Below, piece after piece: positions 12,878 to 25,390 of a stretch of 64,000 nt of DNA (positions are counted from its first letter, which is position 1; every line of letters starts with the position of its first letter). A program made the translations under genes and the position numbers. The DNA is taken from the NCBI GenBank assembly GCA_013398175.1, contig VZRZ01006827.1, forward strand, positions 2,641,212-2,705,211, given 5' to 3'. The notes below the pieces were generated by a model. The model made no database searches. It was not told the origin of the DNA and was given only the letters and a program-made list of their open reading frames with translations. The stretch is from Climacteris rufus (lineage: Eukaryota > Chordata > Aves > Passeriformes > Climacteridae).

Positions 12878-15800
12878 ATGTTCTTCACAGTGTCTTGGAT
12901 GGACTCCATGAAGCTGCTACCTCTGGGCAGCCTCCTGTTCCTGATTTTCTCACAAATACTGGTGAAAGGGGTAAATATTGTTCTTTACTTGAAATGGTGA
13001 AATTGTTTATCCCATTAAAATAAACTTCAAATTTGTTTTTTCACATTTGAAACAGGTTCTTTAAGGACTGGGTTCAATTTTAACTTTTCTGCTTTCAGTT
13101 CCTCTGTTCCGTTTCTTACCTGTCCTAATTCTTTTTAACCACTTGGTTGGAATTTTCCTCTTGTCTGGAGCCAGATGGTTTCCTGGAATATGTTTGTGAA
13201 TAGATGTCATGGAATATTTCCTCTCCTTTTCCAGCCTGTCTCAGCTGAGCCCCTGACAAAATCAATGTGTTGTTGGATGGGACAGTGACAATATTACTCT
13301 ATTTCTCCATTTCTTATGGCTGCTTTTTAGCTTTCCCTCAAAGCAATTATGATATCATGGAGGAATAAACTGAATCCCTGTATAGTTTATGGGCCAGTAT
13401 AACTTCACAGGCTAAGAAAGGTATTGATTTGGTTGTGACTAGGATGAATATTTGAATATCTATCTACTTGTAGAATTCAACTATCAACTGACTACAGCAC
13501 TTCACTAGTCTACTAAGTGATCATAAAGCAAAAAGAACAATGCCATAACTCACACCATTTCTTAGTTCTTATTATGCAAGGTTTTTATTAATTAGACAGG
13601 TTAGAAACACATAATTGGCATGTCATTTCATAGGCAGAGTATATTAGGTGTTATTTTCCTGTTATAGCACCCAGTTTTGTAAACTCTTACTCACATGTTT
13701 AATGTTTATCTACATGACAAGTCCAGCTGGTCTCACTGGGACAAACTGGATGAATAAAAGTTTTGGCACACTGCTACCATACTGTCCTTTACTGAAGCCA
13801 AAACATGTCCAAGAGGTTTGCAAGGACAGGAAGAAGAAATTCACTTCTGAGAGTTCAGCCTACACTATTCCTAGGACATTGTTTTGCTTATTTTTTTCCT
13901 CTTCAAAACCACTTAATAATTCTGAGCAGAATATTGAAATAAATGTACCATGGGTCTGTCCTGCAGGCTCTGTAGCATCACCCTCTGAAGGGTCGATTAT
14001 CCTGGAGATTTTAATGTCACTGATCCACATCAAATAAGAACTCTGGAATCCTGACTAGACTTTGCCTGTGGTGGTGTGTAGACAATAACTTGAGGTTGCT
14101 CAGGAAGGTCTTGCCAAAGATTTGCTACCTGCTTTGCTTGCTCTGCCAACAATGACAGAGGCAAGAAAAGGGCAGAGAAAGTCTTGGCTTGCATCCATAG
14201 AGATACACAAGACATTCCCCCTTCTGATGCTAATCTTCATTTGCTTTTGTGTTGTAGGCTGTGTCCCACATCCTGATGGATATGGCTCTGCATTCCTTTG
14301 ATGATCAGTATCTGGGGTGTAGAGAGGAGATGATGGAAGAACTGGAGCAAGGAGACTATTTTCAAAAGGAAATAGGTGCTAACAACGACTATTTGAGTCT
14401 CTGGAAGAAGGCTAAGGAGGCTTTGCTAAAGAGCCCTGTAGGTCTCCTGAGGCAGATGCATGACAGCCATGCCATAGTCCTCATGGCTTACACCATGAAC
14501 TCCTCCCTGCACTCTCAGCTGAACTGGGCTACATCGACAGCGGGAATCTCTCCAGAGCACTACAGGCACAAATTCAATTTTAAATATTTTCACTTCTACC
14601 TAACAACTGCTATCCAGATAATGAAGGAATGGCAGAGCAGCATGGGGAAACATAAGTGCTACCAGGTGCACAGAGGTGTAAAAGACTTACACATCGAGGC
14701 CATGGTAGGCAGCAGGGTGCGGTTTGGCCGTTTCACTTCTACCTCCCGCCTCAGGAATGAAGCCCAGAAGTTTGGGAATGAAACTTTGTTCACAGTGACC
14801 ACTTGCTTGGGAGCAGCTACGCAAGGCTTTTCTTACTACACACCTGAGAAGGAAGTCCTCATTCCCCCTTATGAGATATTTCTTGTCAAAAGCTTCGTTC
14901 GGACCCAGCAGGGTAACCGGCTGCATCTGCAGTCTGTGGGGAACTACAGCAAGTACCACTGCCAGCTGCTGGAAGGTATTGTATACAACCTCTCAAGCAA
15001 CGTGGGGTGCAGGACAGTCTGGTCTCCAGTACCCCAAGCAGCCCTCACCAGCTGCACCCACGTGGGACCACATTCAGGGCTAAACCTGTAGCTTGCCCAC
15101 TGTGTTCGCCTGTGAGAGCCACATGAACCAGATTTATCTGTTTGCTATGGAACTTGGGACAACCCCACATTCACTAAAGATGAATCCACCTGTAACACAG
15201 CAGGTCTCAGGGTTCTTTGCAGCCCCCATTATCCCGTGGGCCATTGCAAGGATGTTGTAGGACTCATGCATTTGGGTCCCCAGCATTTTTGTTGCAAGGG
15301 TAGGCAAGATTTGCGGGCAGCTTGAGCCCAGATATGTATGCTGGTGTCTTGCAATGCTGCTACGCTTCAAGCCTCAGGACTCTTCTAGGCTTTGGTCCAC
15401 TATTACTCTGGCAAACTACTATTTCTACGCTTATCTCTGGCAAGCTGAGATAAGTGTAAACAAAGCTACAGTTGCTTTAGCAATGATTTCTCTCCTGAGG
15501 TGGAAGGAAGAAAAGGTATCCTTTGACAAAGAACACACTGAGTTTCCTGGTTATAGAGAGAACCCTATGCTGAAACATCTCATGGGGCCTGTTCCTGTTC
15601 CCTGCCTTTCTGTGAGTCCACCACCAGTCCAGGACTCTTGCTTTTGTGTCTTTGGAGAGTAGTGCATCAATGAAATCTCTGAGCTCAAAACAATCATTCA
15701 GGAATGAGAGTTTGTGCCTGGACCCAAGTCTAAATAGTAGATAGAGTGAGGAAAATGGCTTTTCTGAGAAAAGGTTGTGTTATCAAATACAAAAAGCTTT

Positions 15801-15943
15801 AGGTGGTGAAAAGAGGTCTAAATGACTGCTCTCTTGACTTTCTTTCAGCTTCAAGAAGCAAGAACAGTGGTTATACTGCCCCTGCCTCTGCCATTCTTCC
15901 CAGTGTGCTTGGAGTTTCCCTGTGCATGGCCCACAATCTCTGA
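12878..15943 (+). CDS. ART4: Ecto-ADP-ribosyltransferase 4 (Dombrock antigen orthologue)
   Basis: Extracellular GPI-anchored member of the arginine-specific mono-ADP-ribosyltransferase family, which transfers ADP-ribose from NAD+. Exons 12878-12970, 14258-14975 and 15849-15943 join to 301 aa (human 314). The first encodes a hydrophobic signal peptide; Met1, Met8 and Met11 are all possible starts, and I took the longest. Exon 2 is the catalytic domain: SFDDQY near residue 44, QGDYF near 62, then Arg170 (YQVHRG), the STS motif at 192-194 and the E-x-E at 228-230 (EKE), followed by VLIPPYE. This is a complete R-S-E signature. Exon 3 supplies a small-residue region and a short hydrophobic tail (SAILPSVLGVSLCMA) fit for GPI attachment. 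Without splicing, the reading frame would run on to 15091 with an unrelated tail. SFDDQY, IPPYE and synteny identify ART4 rather than another ART. Confidence 0.92.
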
Positions 15944-16565
15944 TTCTCTGGCTGCATCCAGATATTACCCTTTGAATAGCAGGCAAGAAGTGTCTGGGGT
16001 TCCTGTTGCTACAGAAGCTTCAATCTTCCCTTTGCTTTCAGCTGCAACTCTTCAGCCAAGACTGGAACATTCAACCTGGTTCAAAATCAAAACCGACGTT
16101 CCCTGGACCCCTTCAAGTAGGAGGAAAGTTATCAATGGCCTTTCTAAAGACTAGGTCAGGGATGCCCTTCACTGCTGGTAGCTTTTCCCTTAGGCATTCA
16201 GGAAAGACACACAGGGACTTTGGACTCCTTACAGATCTCTTCATGCCTCTATTTTTAGTGAGAGTCTGTCTGTGGGATGTGAAAGGCACCATGGTGGTAA
16301 AGTCAAGTGGGTAACTGTGCAGCCTTGCATATCTACTTTGAGTGCAGGGGAAGCTGGTGCCAAGACATGAATGGAGGAGTTGGATTATTGTGTTGGTTGA
16401 AGAGACAGAGAAGTACATTAAGTCATTCAGATTCTGGCAGACCCTGAACAGCCTTTCTTTACCACTCTTAAAACCAAGATGGACTAACAGTTTTGGAGTG
16501 GGGTCTGACTCTGAAAAGGAAACAGAAGAAATCCAAGAAGGGTTATTACAGAGGAATTACAAGGG

Positions 16566-16571
16566 AATAAA
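16566..16571 (+). terminator. Possible AATAAA polyadenylation signal for ART4
   Basis: First clear AATAAA downstream of the ART4 stop, about 620 bases away. Assignment is by position only. Confidence 0.4.
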
Positions 16572-19500
16572 AGTGGATATATTTGTGGCTAGCTTGTTAC
16601 ATTTCTGAAATCAATTATGAACATTTCCAACCCGCCTGACCCATTCTTCCCCAATACATTAGTTAGAAGAAAACACAGAAAAAGTTCTTGTCAGCCTTTT
16701 CAGGGGTCTTACCAAGCAGGCCAGCAAAATATGGTGTAAACAGCTGCAAGTATCATTACTCTAATGGCTGCAGAAAGTATTACTTTGACCTGCAATCTTT
16801 AAAGTAAGGGAAGTGATGTAAACTAATTATTCTTACTTTTTGGTGTTTATTGGCAAATTTGTGTAAGTCCTAGAAAACCACTCCTTTACATTATCCTTAG
16901 AACTAGAATCCTTCAGTTTGTATATACTGGTGGGCCTACACAGAATTAAACTCCTATTCTTGAGAGAGGGGAATAGGCACAGCAAAGTCAAACAGCATAT
17001 CCATGTTCAGGGGACAAAGCAATTGAAGACTGAGTAATGCAATGTTTTGTCAGGCCACAGTTCTCTGAAAAGTGACCTGTATCAGTCAGTTCAGACAGTG
17101 TCTAGATGGTGAAAGTATCCCTTGGCAGGTGGAAGTACAAAAAATTCTCCTTTCTTGGGTTCCCATCTTGATAGCATTTGGACCGCTAAGAAAGTTATGT
17201 CCTTTTGCTTGCATCTCAGAGTTCTCCCAGGGCCAGTTGTAGATACAGTCCTGGGAGAGCATGCAGCTCAGAGACTGCTTCTGATGCTGCCTTTGCTTGT
17301 GCCAGAGTCCTATAAAGCTAGACTGATTGCAGCAGACATGTTTCGCCAGTAATTGCTGTGGTTAGATGTGTTGATATATGTGTCCAAGCAATTGCAACTT
17401 CCCATCCCACTACACACTTTTAAAGATTTTTTTTCTCAGAACTCAGTTCAACCATCTGCCTTTTCCTCCACTCCTTTCCCATGGCAAAAATAGTTTGAAA
17501 TTGTGTGAAATGGCAAAATTAATTTTAGCCTCCACTGCTGTTCAGAGCTGAGTCTGGGTCTCCACACCACTTTTTCTACTCTCATGGCATCAGAGACTGG
17601 GCAAATTGCAGCAAAGAAGGGTGACAGATGCTCCAGATGAAGTCTTTTACTCAAACTTAATAGGCCTGAAACAATAGCTATTAATCTTCCCAAAGGACCC
17701 AAAGTAAAGCACGAACAAAACTACTTACATATTGTTCATACGATTTTTCTGTCATGTTCCAAATGATGGAGGCTCTAGAAGAGAAGAGTTTGCATCCACT
17801 GCAAACACTGAAGACCTGATAGCAGTTTCCAAAATGTGACACACAGGCACTTGCTAGCCTGATCAATTCAATTCAATATTGGAAGAAGTATGTCAGGACT
17901 ACATGGCATTCTCAGTTGAAAACACTTAGGAGTCACAACTAATTGACAAGTCCAGAAATATAGTAGTTAAATAATTTAGTGTTCTCTCTTAGCTTATCTT
18001 CTCATGCCTACAGCTCTGACAATGTGAGAGTTTGGCACTCTGTATTCATTTGGGTTGAATACAGCAGTTCAGCTTTCAGGTGAAATCAGATTGGCAATTG
18101 CAGAGTACTCATTTCATGCTTGATCTTATACTTTCATCTGAGATGTGACTGTATCTGCATAGAGAACTCAACCATTCTCTGTAGGGGAAGCAATATTCCT
18201 GAGGAAACCTTTGTGGGCTGCAGAACCACCTCTCTAAGGATCAGAGCATGAAAGATGTCTAGCTTGCTTGAAGGCAGATGTACAAGCTTGTCTTGCTGAG
18301 ACAGACAAAGTCTGTTTCCACTGTCTGTGGTATCTATTTTTCTGTTTATGGAAGTGTTTCCACACTGTTTGTGTGGAGCTGTTCAACTTTCTTCCGTAAT
18401 TTGCAGGTATACAAAAGCAGTCATTGCAAAAATTAATTATTCCAAGCATAGTTGCAAGCATTAATGCTCATATTTATAAGCAATAGAAATTTGTAAATCG
18501 CAGTAAAAAAAGGTAATCCTTGAATAAAAAGTGCTGTCCTACACATTTTACATTCTAAGGACAGCAGGTAACCTGATCCCCTTTCAGCCATGGCTGTAGG
18601 TGTCTGTGATGGCACCTCTGTTGCAGGTGGGAGGGATTCGTGCTGTACCGTTTCTCTTCAGGAACAGAAGGTCTTTGGAGATTCTAATAATTGGGAACTA
18701 GCATTAAATAAACTGAATTCTGTTAAATTGGGAAGGAAGGGGAAAAGAAGAAGAAAATTAGATTAATCTGGGTAAACATCACACAATAGAATTAATGACA
18801 AGCAGGCAGGCAACAGGATGCAGCTGAAGCCCAGCCTCCGGATTCCTAATTCATCACATGCTGCTGGAAAACACCAGATGAACAGAGGGGAAAGAGGCTG
18901 AAGTTACTATCCCATACACATTTCAGCAGGAGCATTCAGACAAAATCAGGTAGGCAGTCTAAATGTTTAATTAGAAAAGCTTCTGCAGAAAATCTCCCTG
19001 AAGCTGGAGAAATAGAAATATAGAAATATATGCGGCCTGCATAACTCTAGAAGGAAAATGTAAGAACTAGCAGAAGTGTTAGTGTGAAGAGTAAGAAGTA
19101 ATTTTTGCTTTAGGAGACATAAAATTTAGAGCAGCTATAAGAAGCTGAAATAATCATATGTAAAGAACAGATTCTAAATGTCTCCACACCTGTCTAGTGC
19201 ATAAAATGTTGAAATGCTATTCCTTCTAAAACATTTTGTCTTCTCAGTTTCTACTAATAAGGGAAAACAAATGACCTTACAACAAAACCACTGGAGGAGA
19301 AAGATTTTAGTATCACACTGAGTCAGAGAGCAAGCCAGTGACATCCCTGAGGCAGGACAGATATGAAATCATAGCTTGCATTAACATGGCTTTATGGTTC
19401 CTGAAAATCACAAACCTTCACTGTATATCTACTTTGCTCCCTACAGCTTGAAGAAAAAGATGTGTTAAAGAGTTTATTCTCTTGGCAGAGCTACAAGGTA

Positions 19501-21225
19501 AGTGGCTGAAAGAAATACAGCTGTTTTGCTGTGCAAAATATTGTGGAAAAAAACTCTTTTCAGACTGGCTTGTGTTTCAACACTGAGATTAAAAGGGGAT
19601 TGTGGAAATCATTCTGGTTTTCTACCGTGACCTTGTGGGGGAGGGTGTGTTTAGTGAAATACAGCTGGGTCAGTGTCAGATGATTTGCAGCTAACACATA
19701 GTGCAAGAACTACAAAGGACCAAAATAGCACAATGGTATCTTTTCAAGAAGAAAAATCTAGGTAGTCCCCTACACATAACTATTTGTAGCTCTAACTGTG
19801 ATACGTAGGCACCAACAGCAAGAGAGGTTTATCTTGGAAGAATGCAAAGCACTGCACAAAAGTGGGGCAGATCTGCAATAGAGGGCTGAGAACATAAAAA
19901 ATACCAACAAAGAAATGAATCATCCTCCTCATTCATAGTTTGCCCCTGTAGCAGATTTGCATTTAAGTCAAAGTCATGCTAAAGCATTGCCACTTTGCAG
20001 CTGGTGATAGGTGAAAGGGAAGTGGCAGTCTTGATTACAGAATCTTAGTGATGAGAAGTAACTCCAAGATCACTGGTAATTCAGTCTCTCTGGACTCTCT
20101 ATATTGACATGCATTTTATGGAGAAAAATATATTAAATATGCCCTTTTGCTAGCAAACTAGTAACAGCTCAGAGAAGAGTGGTCGCTATAAGGATTAGAC
20201 ACAAGGGTTTGAGGGGAGTTGAATTTTGTGCTCTGTACAGTGATAAGGGAGGGCCAGATTCTACTCAGTCAAGTCCTAGGATCTTTGTGAGCACCCGCAG
20301 GTATTGGCTCCACGTGGAATGGAGGGAGTCAGGCTGTGCAAGCAGGGCTAGCTGGTGTGTGCTGCTCCAAGGCAGTGTCCATCTCAGACAGCCTGCAAGT
20401 GTAGATGCACCTCATGGTGCTTAGATGGAGTACTAAACATCACGGGGCTGATGGCAAAGTGAAAAAAGAATGGGGAAACAATTACAGCATCAGGGAGGTG
20501 GATAAATCACGAGTGAACAGGGGCTAAATATCAGGGAAGGAAATACAGTGAGAAGTGTGTGTAAGGTGACATAGGTTAGAATGGGTTTATTACAGATAAT
20601 TTTACTATTGTCTATGAATTCCCAAGGGTAAGCTTCTTAGCATAAGCACAGAATGCTTACATCTTCTCTTCAATGTTAGTAGAAAAAGGCTATACTGGCA
20701 TAAAATATGCTTATTGTGACTCAGACCATGCCCACTCCACCAATCATGAGAGTTGCTGAAAAACTGGATGCCACTAAATGGAAAAATAAGCTGACACAAA
20801 AGAGTGCCTAGAACAGGCCTTTAATTTCCATATTTAGATTTTGCTGATTAGATGAGATTGTTCCATTTTTTTAGTGAACTAGTTCAGCTTCTACCATCTT
20901 CGGTTTTCAAGGTTTCAATTTCAGTTTCAATCTTCAGTTGCCAATGACTCACATTCATTTTACTAACCTGCTAATCACATGTTTGTTAGCTATTTTTGTT
21001 GCTCTGAGTATACCCTATGTCTTATAAGGTTCTTTTCCAATCATTTGGCTAAAGATCCAAAACAAGGATTAAGATTTCTACATTTACAAGGTTTGCCTTG
21101 GGATTTGACCTGCTAAGTATGATAAGAACCCGTGGGGCAGAGACAAAGCATATTTCACTGCTCCTTAAGGGCTATGGTTATGGGTGTTGAACAGAGTAAG
21201 AAATTTCTTTTCTTTCTTGGAGTAG
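16572..21225. other. Intergenic or upstream intron of SMCO3, no coding gene seen
   Basis: No supported coding region. A stretch at about 19448-19498, flanked by CAG and GTAAGT, could be a 5' non-coding exon of SMCO3, but this rests on splice-site look alone. In mammals C12orf60 lies in this interval; I found no open frame here resembling it. Confidence 0.45.
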
Positions 21226-21239
21226 CTTATTTCTGAAGA

Positions 21240-21917
21240 ATGGCATTGAGTGACCTCCTTTACCCAGACAATCCCAAGAGAAAGCAAGAATTGATTCATC
21301 TGCATCAGGAATTGCTTGACTGTATGTCCACAAATTTCCACGCAACAAATGAGCTGGTTGCAGTGCTGAATGAACACCTGGGCTGTACCATCACCCACAT
21401 CGAGATGAGAGAGAGCAGCACTGTCAAGGAAAACTGTGACATTATCATTCAAGTGATGAGTGAGATTCAGCATCAGGTGCAGAAGATTGATAATGACATG
21501 AAGGAAAAGCTCGAGCCAGTACTGTACCAGAAGCTGTATGATATCAAGGAGCCTGAGTTGGAGAAAATTGCAATAGCCCAGAGAGTTTTTTCCATTATTC
21601 TTGGAGAAGCAACTTCAACAGCTGCAATGGTAGCTCTCAAACTTCTTGGCTCCAACCTTTTAACTTTCACCGTGAGCAAGCTCATCAGTCTCCTTGCACA
21701 GATTGGGGCCTCTGTTCTGGGGGGAATAAGCATTACCATTATTGGGCTGGGCCTTGAAATGATCCTCCATGCCATCCTGGGGGCTGTGGAGAGGAATCAG
21801 CTGCTGACAGCTGTGAGAAGCTATGAGAAGCACTTGGCTGAGTTTAAAGCAGCCTCAGAGAAGTACCAGTGTGCCATACGCGAAGTGACTTCTTTGGTGA
21901 GAAAGCAAGTTCAGTGA
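21240..21917 (+). CDS. SMCO3: Single-pass membrane protein with coiled-coil domains 3
   Basis: One uninterrupted 225-aa frame, the same length as human SMCO3 and following the same order ART4-SMCO3-WBP11. Distinctive family stretches are SDLLYPDNPKRKQE at the N-terminus, KENCDIIIQ near residue 63, ILGEATSTAA near 120, and ILGAVER then SYEKHLAEFK near 179-203. The middle, roughly residues 130-183, is strongly hydrophobic and contains the membrane segment (best 152-182). Heptad-like charged helices precede it (about 62-115) and follow it (about 184-222). Molecular function is not established for the family. A pyrimidine-rich AG ends at 21225, so the coding exon probably begins there with 14 bases of 5' UTR. 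No frame damage is visible. Confidence 0.93.
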   Translation: MALSDLLYPDNPKRKQELIHLHQELLDCMSTNFHATNELVAVLNEHLGCTITHIEMRESSTVKENCDIIIQVMSEIQHQVQKIDNDMKEKLEPVLYQKLYDIKEPELEKIAIAQRVFSIILGEATSTAAMVALKLLGSNLLTFTVSKLISLLAQIGASVLGGISITIIGLGLEMILHAILGAVERNQLLTAVRSYEKHLAEFKAASEKYQCAIREVTSLVRKQVQ

Positions 21918-22469
21918 ATGAAGTTGGAGTTCTCTCTTCTGCTCTGACAGCAGCTGCAGCAGCTATGTCTGCAGAAACCTTTTGGATTCATTATGACAAA
22001 TGAACTACTTTTTTCTTATTAGTGGCAGTAGAACAAGCAATGTGACAAGTCAGGAAACTGGCACTGAAATATATTCTAATGAAACTGATTTACAGGTGTT
22101 TCTGGGAGGCAGTGTTTCAAATACTTTGCACTTTTCCTTAAGCTTATTTTCTGGAAAGCACTGTAGGTAACCTTGAACTGTAATCCATACTAGTAACAGT
22201 AATACCAACTGCTGGAGCAGCAGTGCTGAGAATAAATGTTTCTATGCTAAAGATGACAACATGATGGGAGAAAACAATTTCAACAAGGCAATCCATGCCA
22301 GCATCTGGAGGCTTTATCAGGACATCTGTGGTTGCTAAACTCTTAGTATGGATTAGTGCTAAATCTGATAGACTGATTTCCCTGTTCATTACAAGGACTA
22401 GCTGAAGCATATTTAACTGCTATTTCCTGCCCCGTCCCTTCCTAAGGAGCCAGACAGAGATCTTCTTTA

Positions 22470-22475
22470 AATAAA
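22470..22475 (+). terminator. AATAAA polyadenylation signal of SMCO3
   Basis: AATAAA about 550 bases after the SMCO3 stop; the first canonical hexamer in the 3' flank apart from one near 22230 (GAATAAATG), which is an alternative. Confidence 0.45.
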
Positions 22476-24984
22476 CTCTAATCTCAGCAGATTGGCAGGT
22501 AAGAGAAGCCTGGGCCTACAGGCAAACACACAGCCTTGCCCCACAGCTGAGAGAAACTAACTGCTTCATTCCAGGTGTGCCTGGCTATGAATAACCTCTT
22601 ATGCTCGGTAATGCTTTTCTCCTGCCAACCCACAAGTAAAAATTTCTGTGCATAGTGGCTGGTTTGTTGATTGAAATGGGATTATACACATGTCCAAGTG
22701 CCTGTAGGATTGAAGCCCTATTAATGTACAAAAAGTTATCTTCAAATGCTTTACCTGATCCCACTGATGTGGCACTGCCAAGAACTCCAGATTCTGCATT
22801 TCACAGTATGCCACCAAATGTTCTTATTTTTCAGATTTTAAAACCAAAGTTGGAAGCAAGAACATGATTTGTAGAGTCTTGTCTGATTTGCTGTGGATTT
22901 CTTTTTCTTGATCTTAAAAAAAAAAGTAATTTAAGAATTAATAAAAATGTACATGAGTATCAGAAAACCTCTATTTTGTACTTTTTTTTACATTTTTTTT
23001 TCTGAAAAGCCAATCTTAAAACAAATAATAAAGAAGTATTAAAATATTCACTATACATGCCATTTATATATTTCTTTACACCCATGATAGACTAATCTAG
23101 TAGGGTCATGTAAAGGTTGCTTCAGTACCAGCTTCCACCAAAGTAAAAGCATGTCCAAAATCACACACATTTGTTAATATTCAATATTAGCATTTTTTAT
23201 TTATTCTTAACTACATCATGCCTATGAAATAGATGGGTGAGATTCACAACCCTTCCAGTCTGGGGGTTGGGGTTTTTTCTTTGTTTGTTTGTTTGTTTTG
23301 TTGGTTTTGTTGGTTTTTTTCTCTCCTCCACAGACCACTGTTCTCACTTTAATCTTTTCTGACTCCTCTTCCCTTTTGTGCTCAAAAGCCACTAGATGGC
23401 AATGAAACTACTGGTACTCAACAGCTCTGCCAGTCATCAGAGAGAAAGCCCGGGGTTCAGAAGCAGAGATGAGTGCCAGGGACTGAGAAACTGGGACCAA
23501 TACAAGCTGCAGACTGGGCTATGTGGGTCAGGAAAGGCAATTCAGAGGAGGCAAAAAGCACTGCCTTGCCTACATGAGGTATTGTGGTGGATGACGTGGT
23601 GACCTGAGGCATCATTTCTCACAGATGTGACATCTCTTGTCTCCTGACATGAGTGGCACTCAGTTTAGAGGTACTTGTGTAGAGGCAAGAGGCTGTCAAA
23701 CAGCAATATTTGTGTGTTGGAGGGGTAGGAGTTCCTGGCTCCTGCTTTCTTTGTGCAAATGTAAACGCTAAAGTAGGAAGAAAAAACAGCTCTTTGTGAG
23801 ATTGCCAATCACTGCTGTATGAGAATAGTGGAATCAAATAAAAACAAAACTCTTGTACTTTTCAAGAAGTTTGTCCACATTTTCTTGAAAGCAAATGCTA
23901 AGCAGTGTCAGGAGAAGTGACACATGCAATGAGGAACTGAGAGATTTACCATTTCTACTCATCTCTGGGTATATCCTTGTTCCTGGCAGACTTTCTGGCT
24001 TTCCCACAACAGATTTAATTTCTGCTCTCTCTGATCCTCTGGTCAGTCTTACACTTGGTGCTCCAAAGAAGTCATAACCAGTCTGTTGATGTTTCTCCTC
24101 TAGACTGCTTGAAGCTGCCTCTCAGTATGACAACGTATCAAGGGAAAAATGTGAGAGGACTATTGTCCTCCAAATCAGCAGACACTGCTGGGACAAAGCA
24201 GTCAGGGCTGAGGCAGTACCACTGTCCCCACTGAGCCCAGTATTGCCAGCATAGAAGACCCCAAGCCTTGTGAGGTGTAGCTAATCTTCAAAGACTCATC
24301 CATCCCCTTCTTCAGTGACATGGTACACGACAGGGATGTGTGCGGCCACAGCTTTCCATCACATCCTCTTCTGCCTTCTCCTTTTGCTCAAGCTGCTGTT
24401 CTGGAGAAAGGATGAAGAATTTAAACTGTGATATGTGTCTTCCAAGTAAAAACAGCCCCAAAGAAACTGTGAACTGTACCAGCCCAAACCAGTCTAAGCT
24501 GCTTTCAAACCTCTATGGAAAACCAGTATGGTTGCAACCAAAATCTCCCCTGCAGAATGTTTTTTCTGGTAACAAAAATAATACAAAGAGAACAGGTCAA
24601 AGAGGCACAACTTGGGGATGACTGTGCTGTACATGTGGTTAGCACGACTCCCTAGGCACTGATAGCTCCTGAAGCCTTGGCTCTGAGGATGCTCCTTGAC
24701 TGGCTATCTTCTTAGTTGGATTTTGTGCAGTTTGTCACTAATGCTGGCATTAATGAGATGCACAGCTTACAGTCTTTTACCTGCCCCACAATGACCCTTT
24801 CAAATTAGCTGAGTCTCCATTATTTGAAAAGCTGTAACAACACCGTGTTGCGATGGCACCTTCACCAGGAGCAGGGGGTCTACAAATCCTACCCACAGAT
24901 CTGACCGTCTCTGCTTCCAGATCCCATTTGTGCAGAGAAAAAATTCCTTTCCTATATCTCCGCTCCGGAATGCTAGTTCATCGA
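22476..24984. other. Intergenic, no gene seen
   Basis: Between SMCO3 and the WBP11 promoter I see only chance open frames. T/G-rich simple sequence of TTTG type is at about 23270-23320. Confidence 0.55.
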
Positions 24985-25036
24985 ACCTGTGCCCTGTCCC
25001 TGTCCCTGTCCCCGTCCCTGTCCCTGTCCCCGTCGC
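24985..25036. repeat. CCCTGT/CCCCGT hexamer tandem repeat
   Basis: About eight tandem hexamers, mostly CCCTGT with CCCCGT variants, at the left edge of the WBP11 CpG island. Confidence 0.9.
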
Positions 25037-25390
25037 TGGCCCTGCCGGTTCCCGCCTCCGCCCCGCCTTCCAGCCCCTCCCCAGGTCCAACCATAGAGTT
25101 GGAGCCTCCGAGGGGAGCGAGGGGCGGCGGAACCATCGAGCTGGGGCCGCCGCTTCCGGAGCGCCGCTCCGCGCCGCCACTCGGTGCCGGGGCAAGATGG
25201 CGGCNNNNNNNNNNNNNNNNNNNNNNNNNNNNNNNNNNNNNNNNNNNNNNNNNNNNNNNNNNNNNNNNNNGAAGGGAACCGAGGAGAAGGCGGCGGTTCG
25301 CGCTAGTGCCTTCTCTTCCTCCTTCCATTGGGCGGGAGTAGGAGGGGGGGCTTTCTGCCCCGTTTCCCAATGGCCGAAAGAATAATGAAT
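25037..25390 (+). promoter_or_regulatory. CpG-island promoter of WBP11, containing an assembly gap
   Basis: GC- and CpG-rich sequence about 1.0-1.3 kb before the WBP11 start codon, interrupted by 66 Ns. The AAGATGGCGGC just before the gap matches the YY1-type motif often found at TSSs of housekeeping genes. The first non-coding exon of WBP11 is probably here or in the gap. The ATGGCGGC could also begin a short upstream frame. Confidence 0.6.
25205..25270. other. Assembly gap (66 N)
   Basis: Run of N in the GC-rich WBP11 promoter. Its true length is unknown. Confidence 1.

Noticed and set aside
14976..15091. Unspliced C-terminus of ART4 running to 15091
   Set aside because: A GT donor follows codon 270 and exon 3 at 15849 restores a GPI-type tail; the read-through tail is not hydrophobic.
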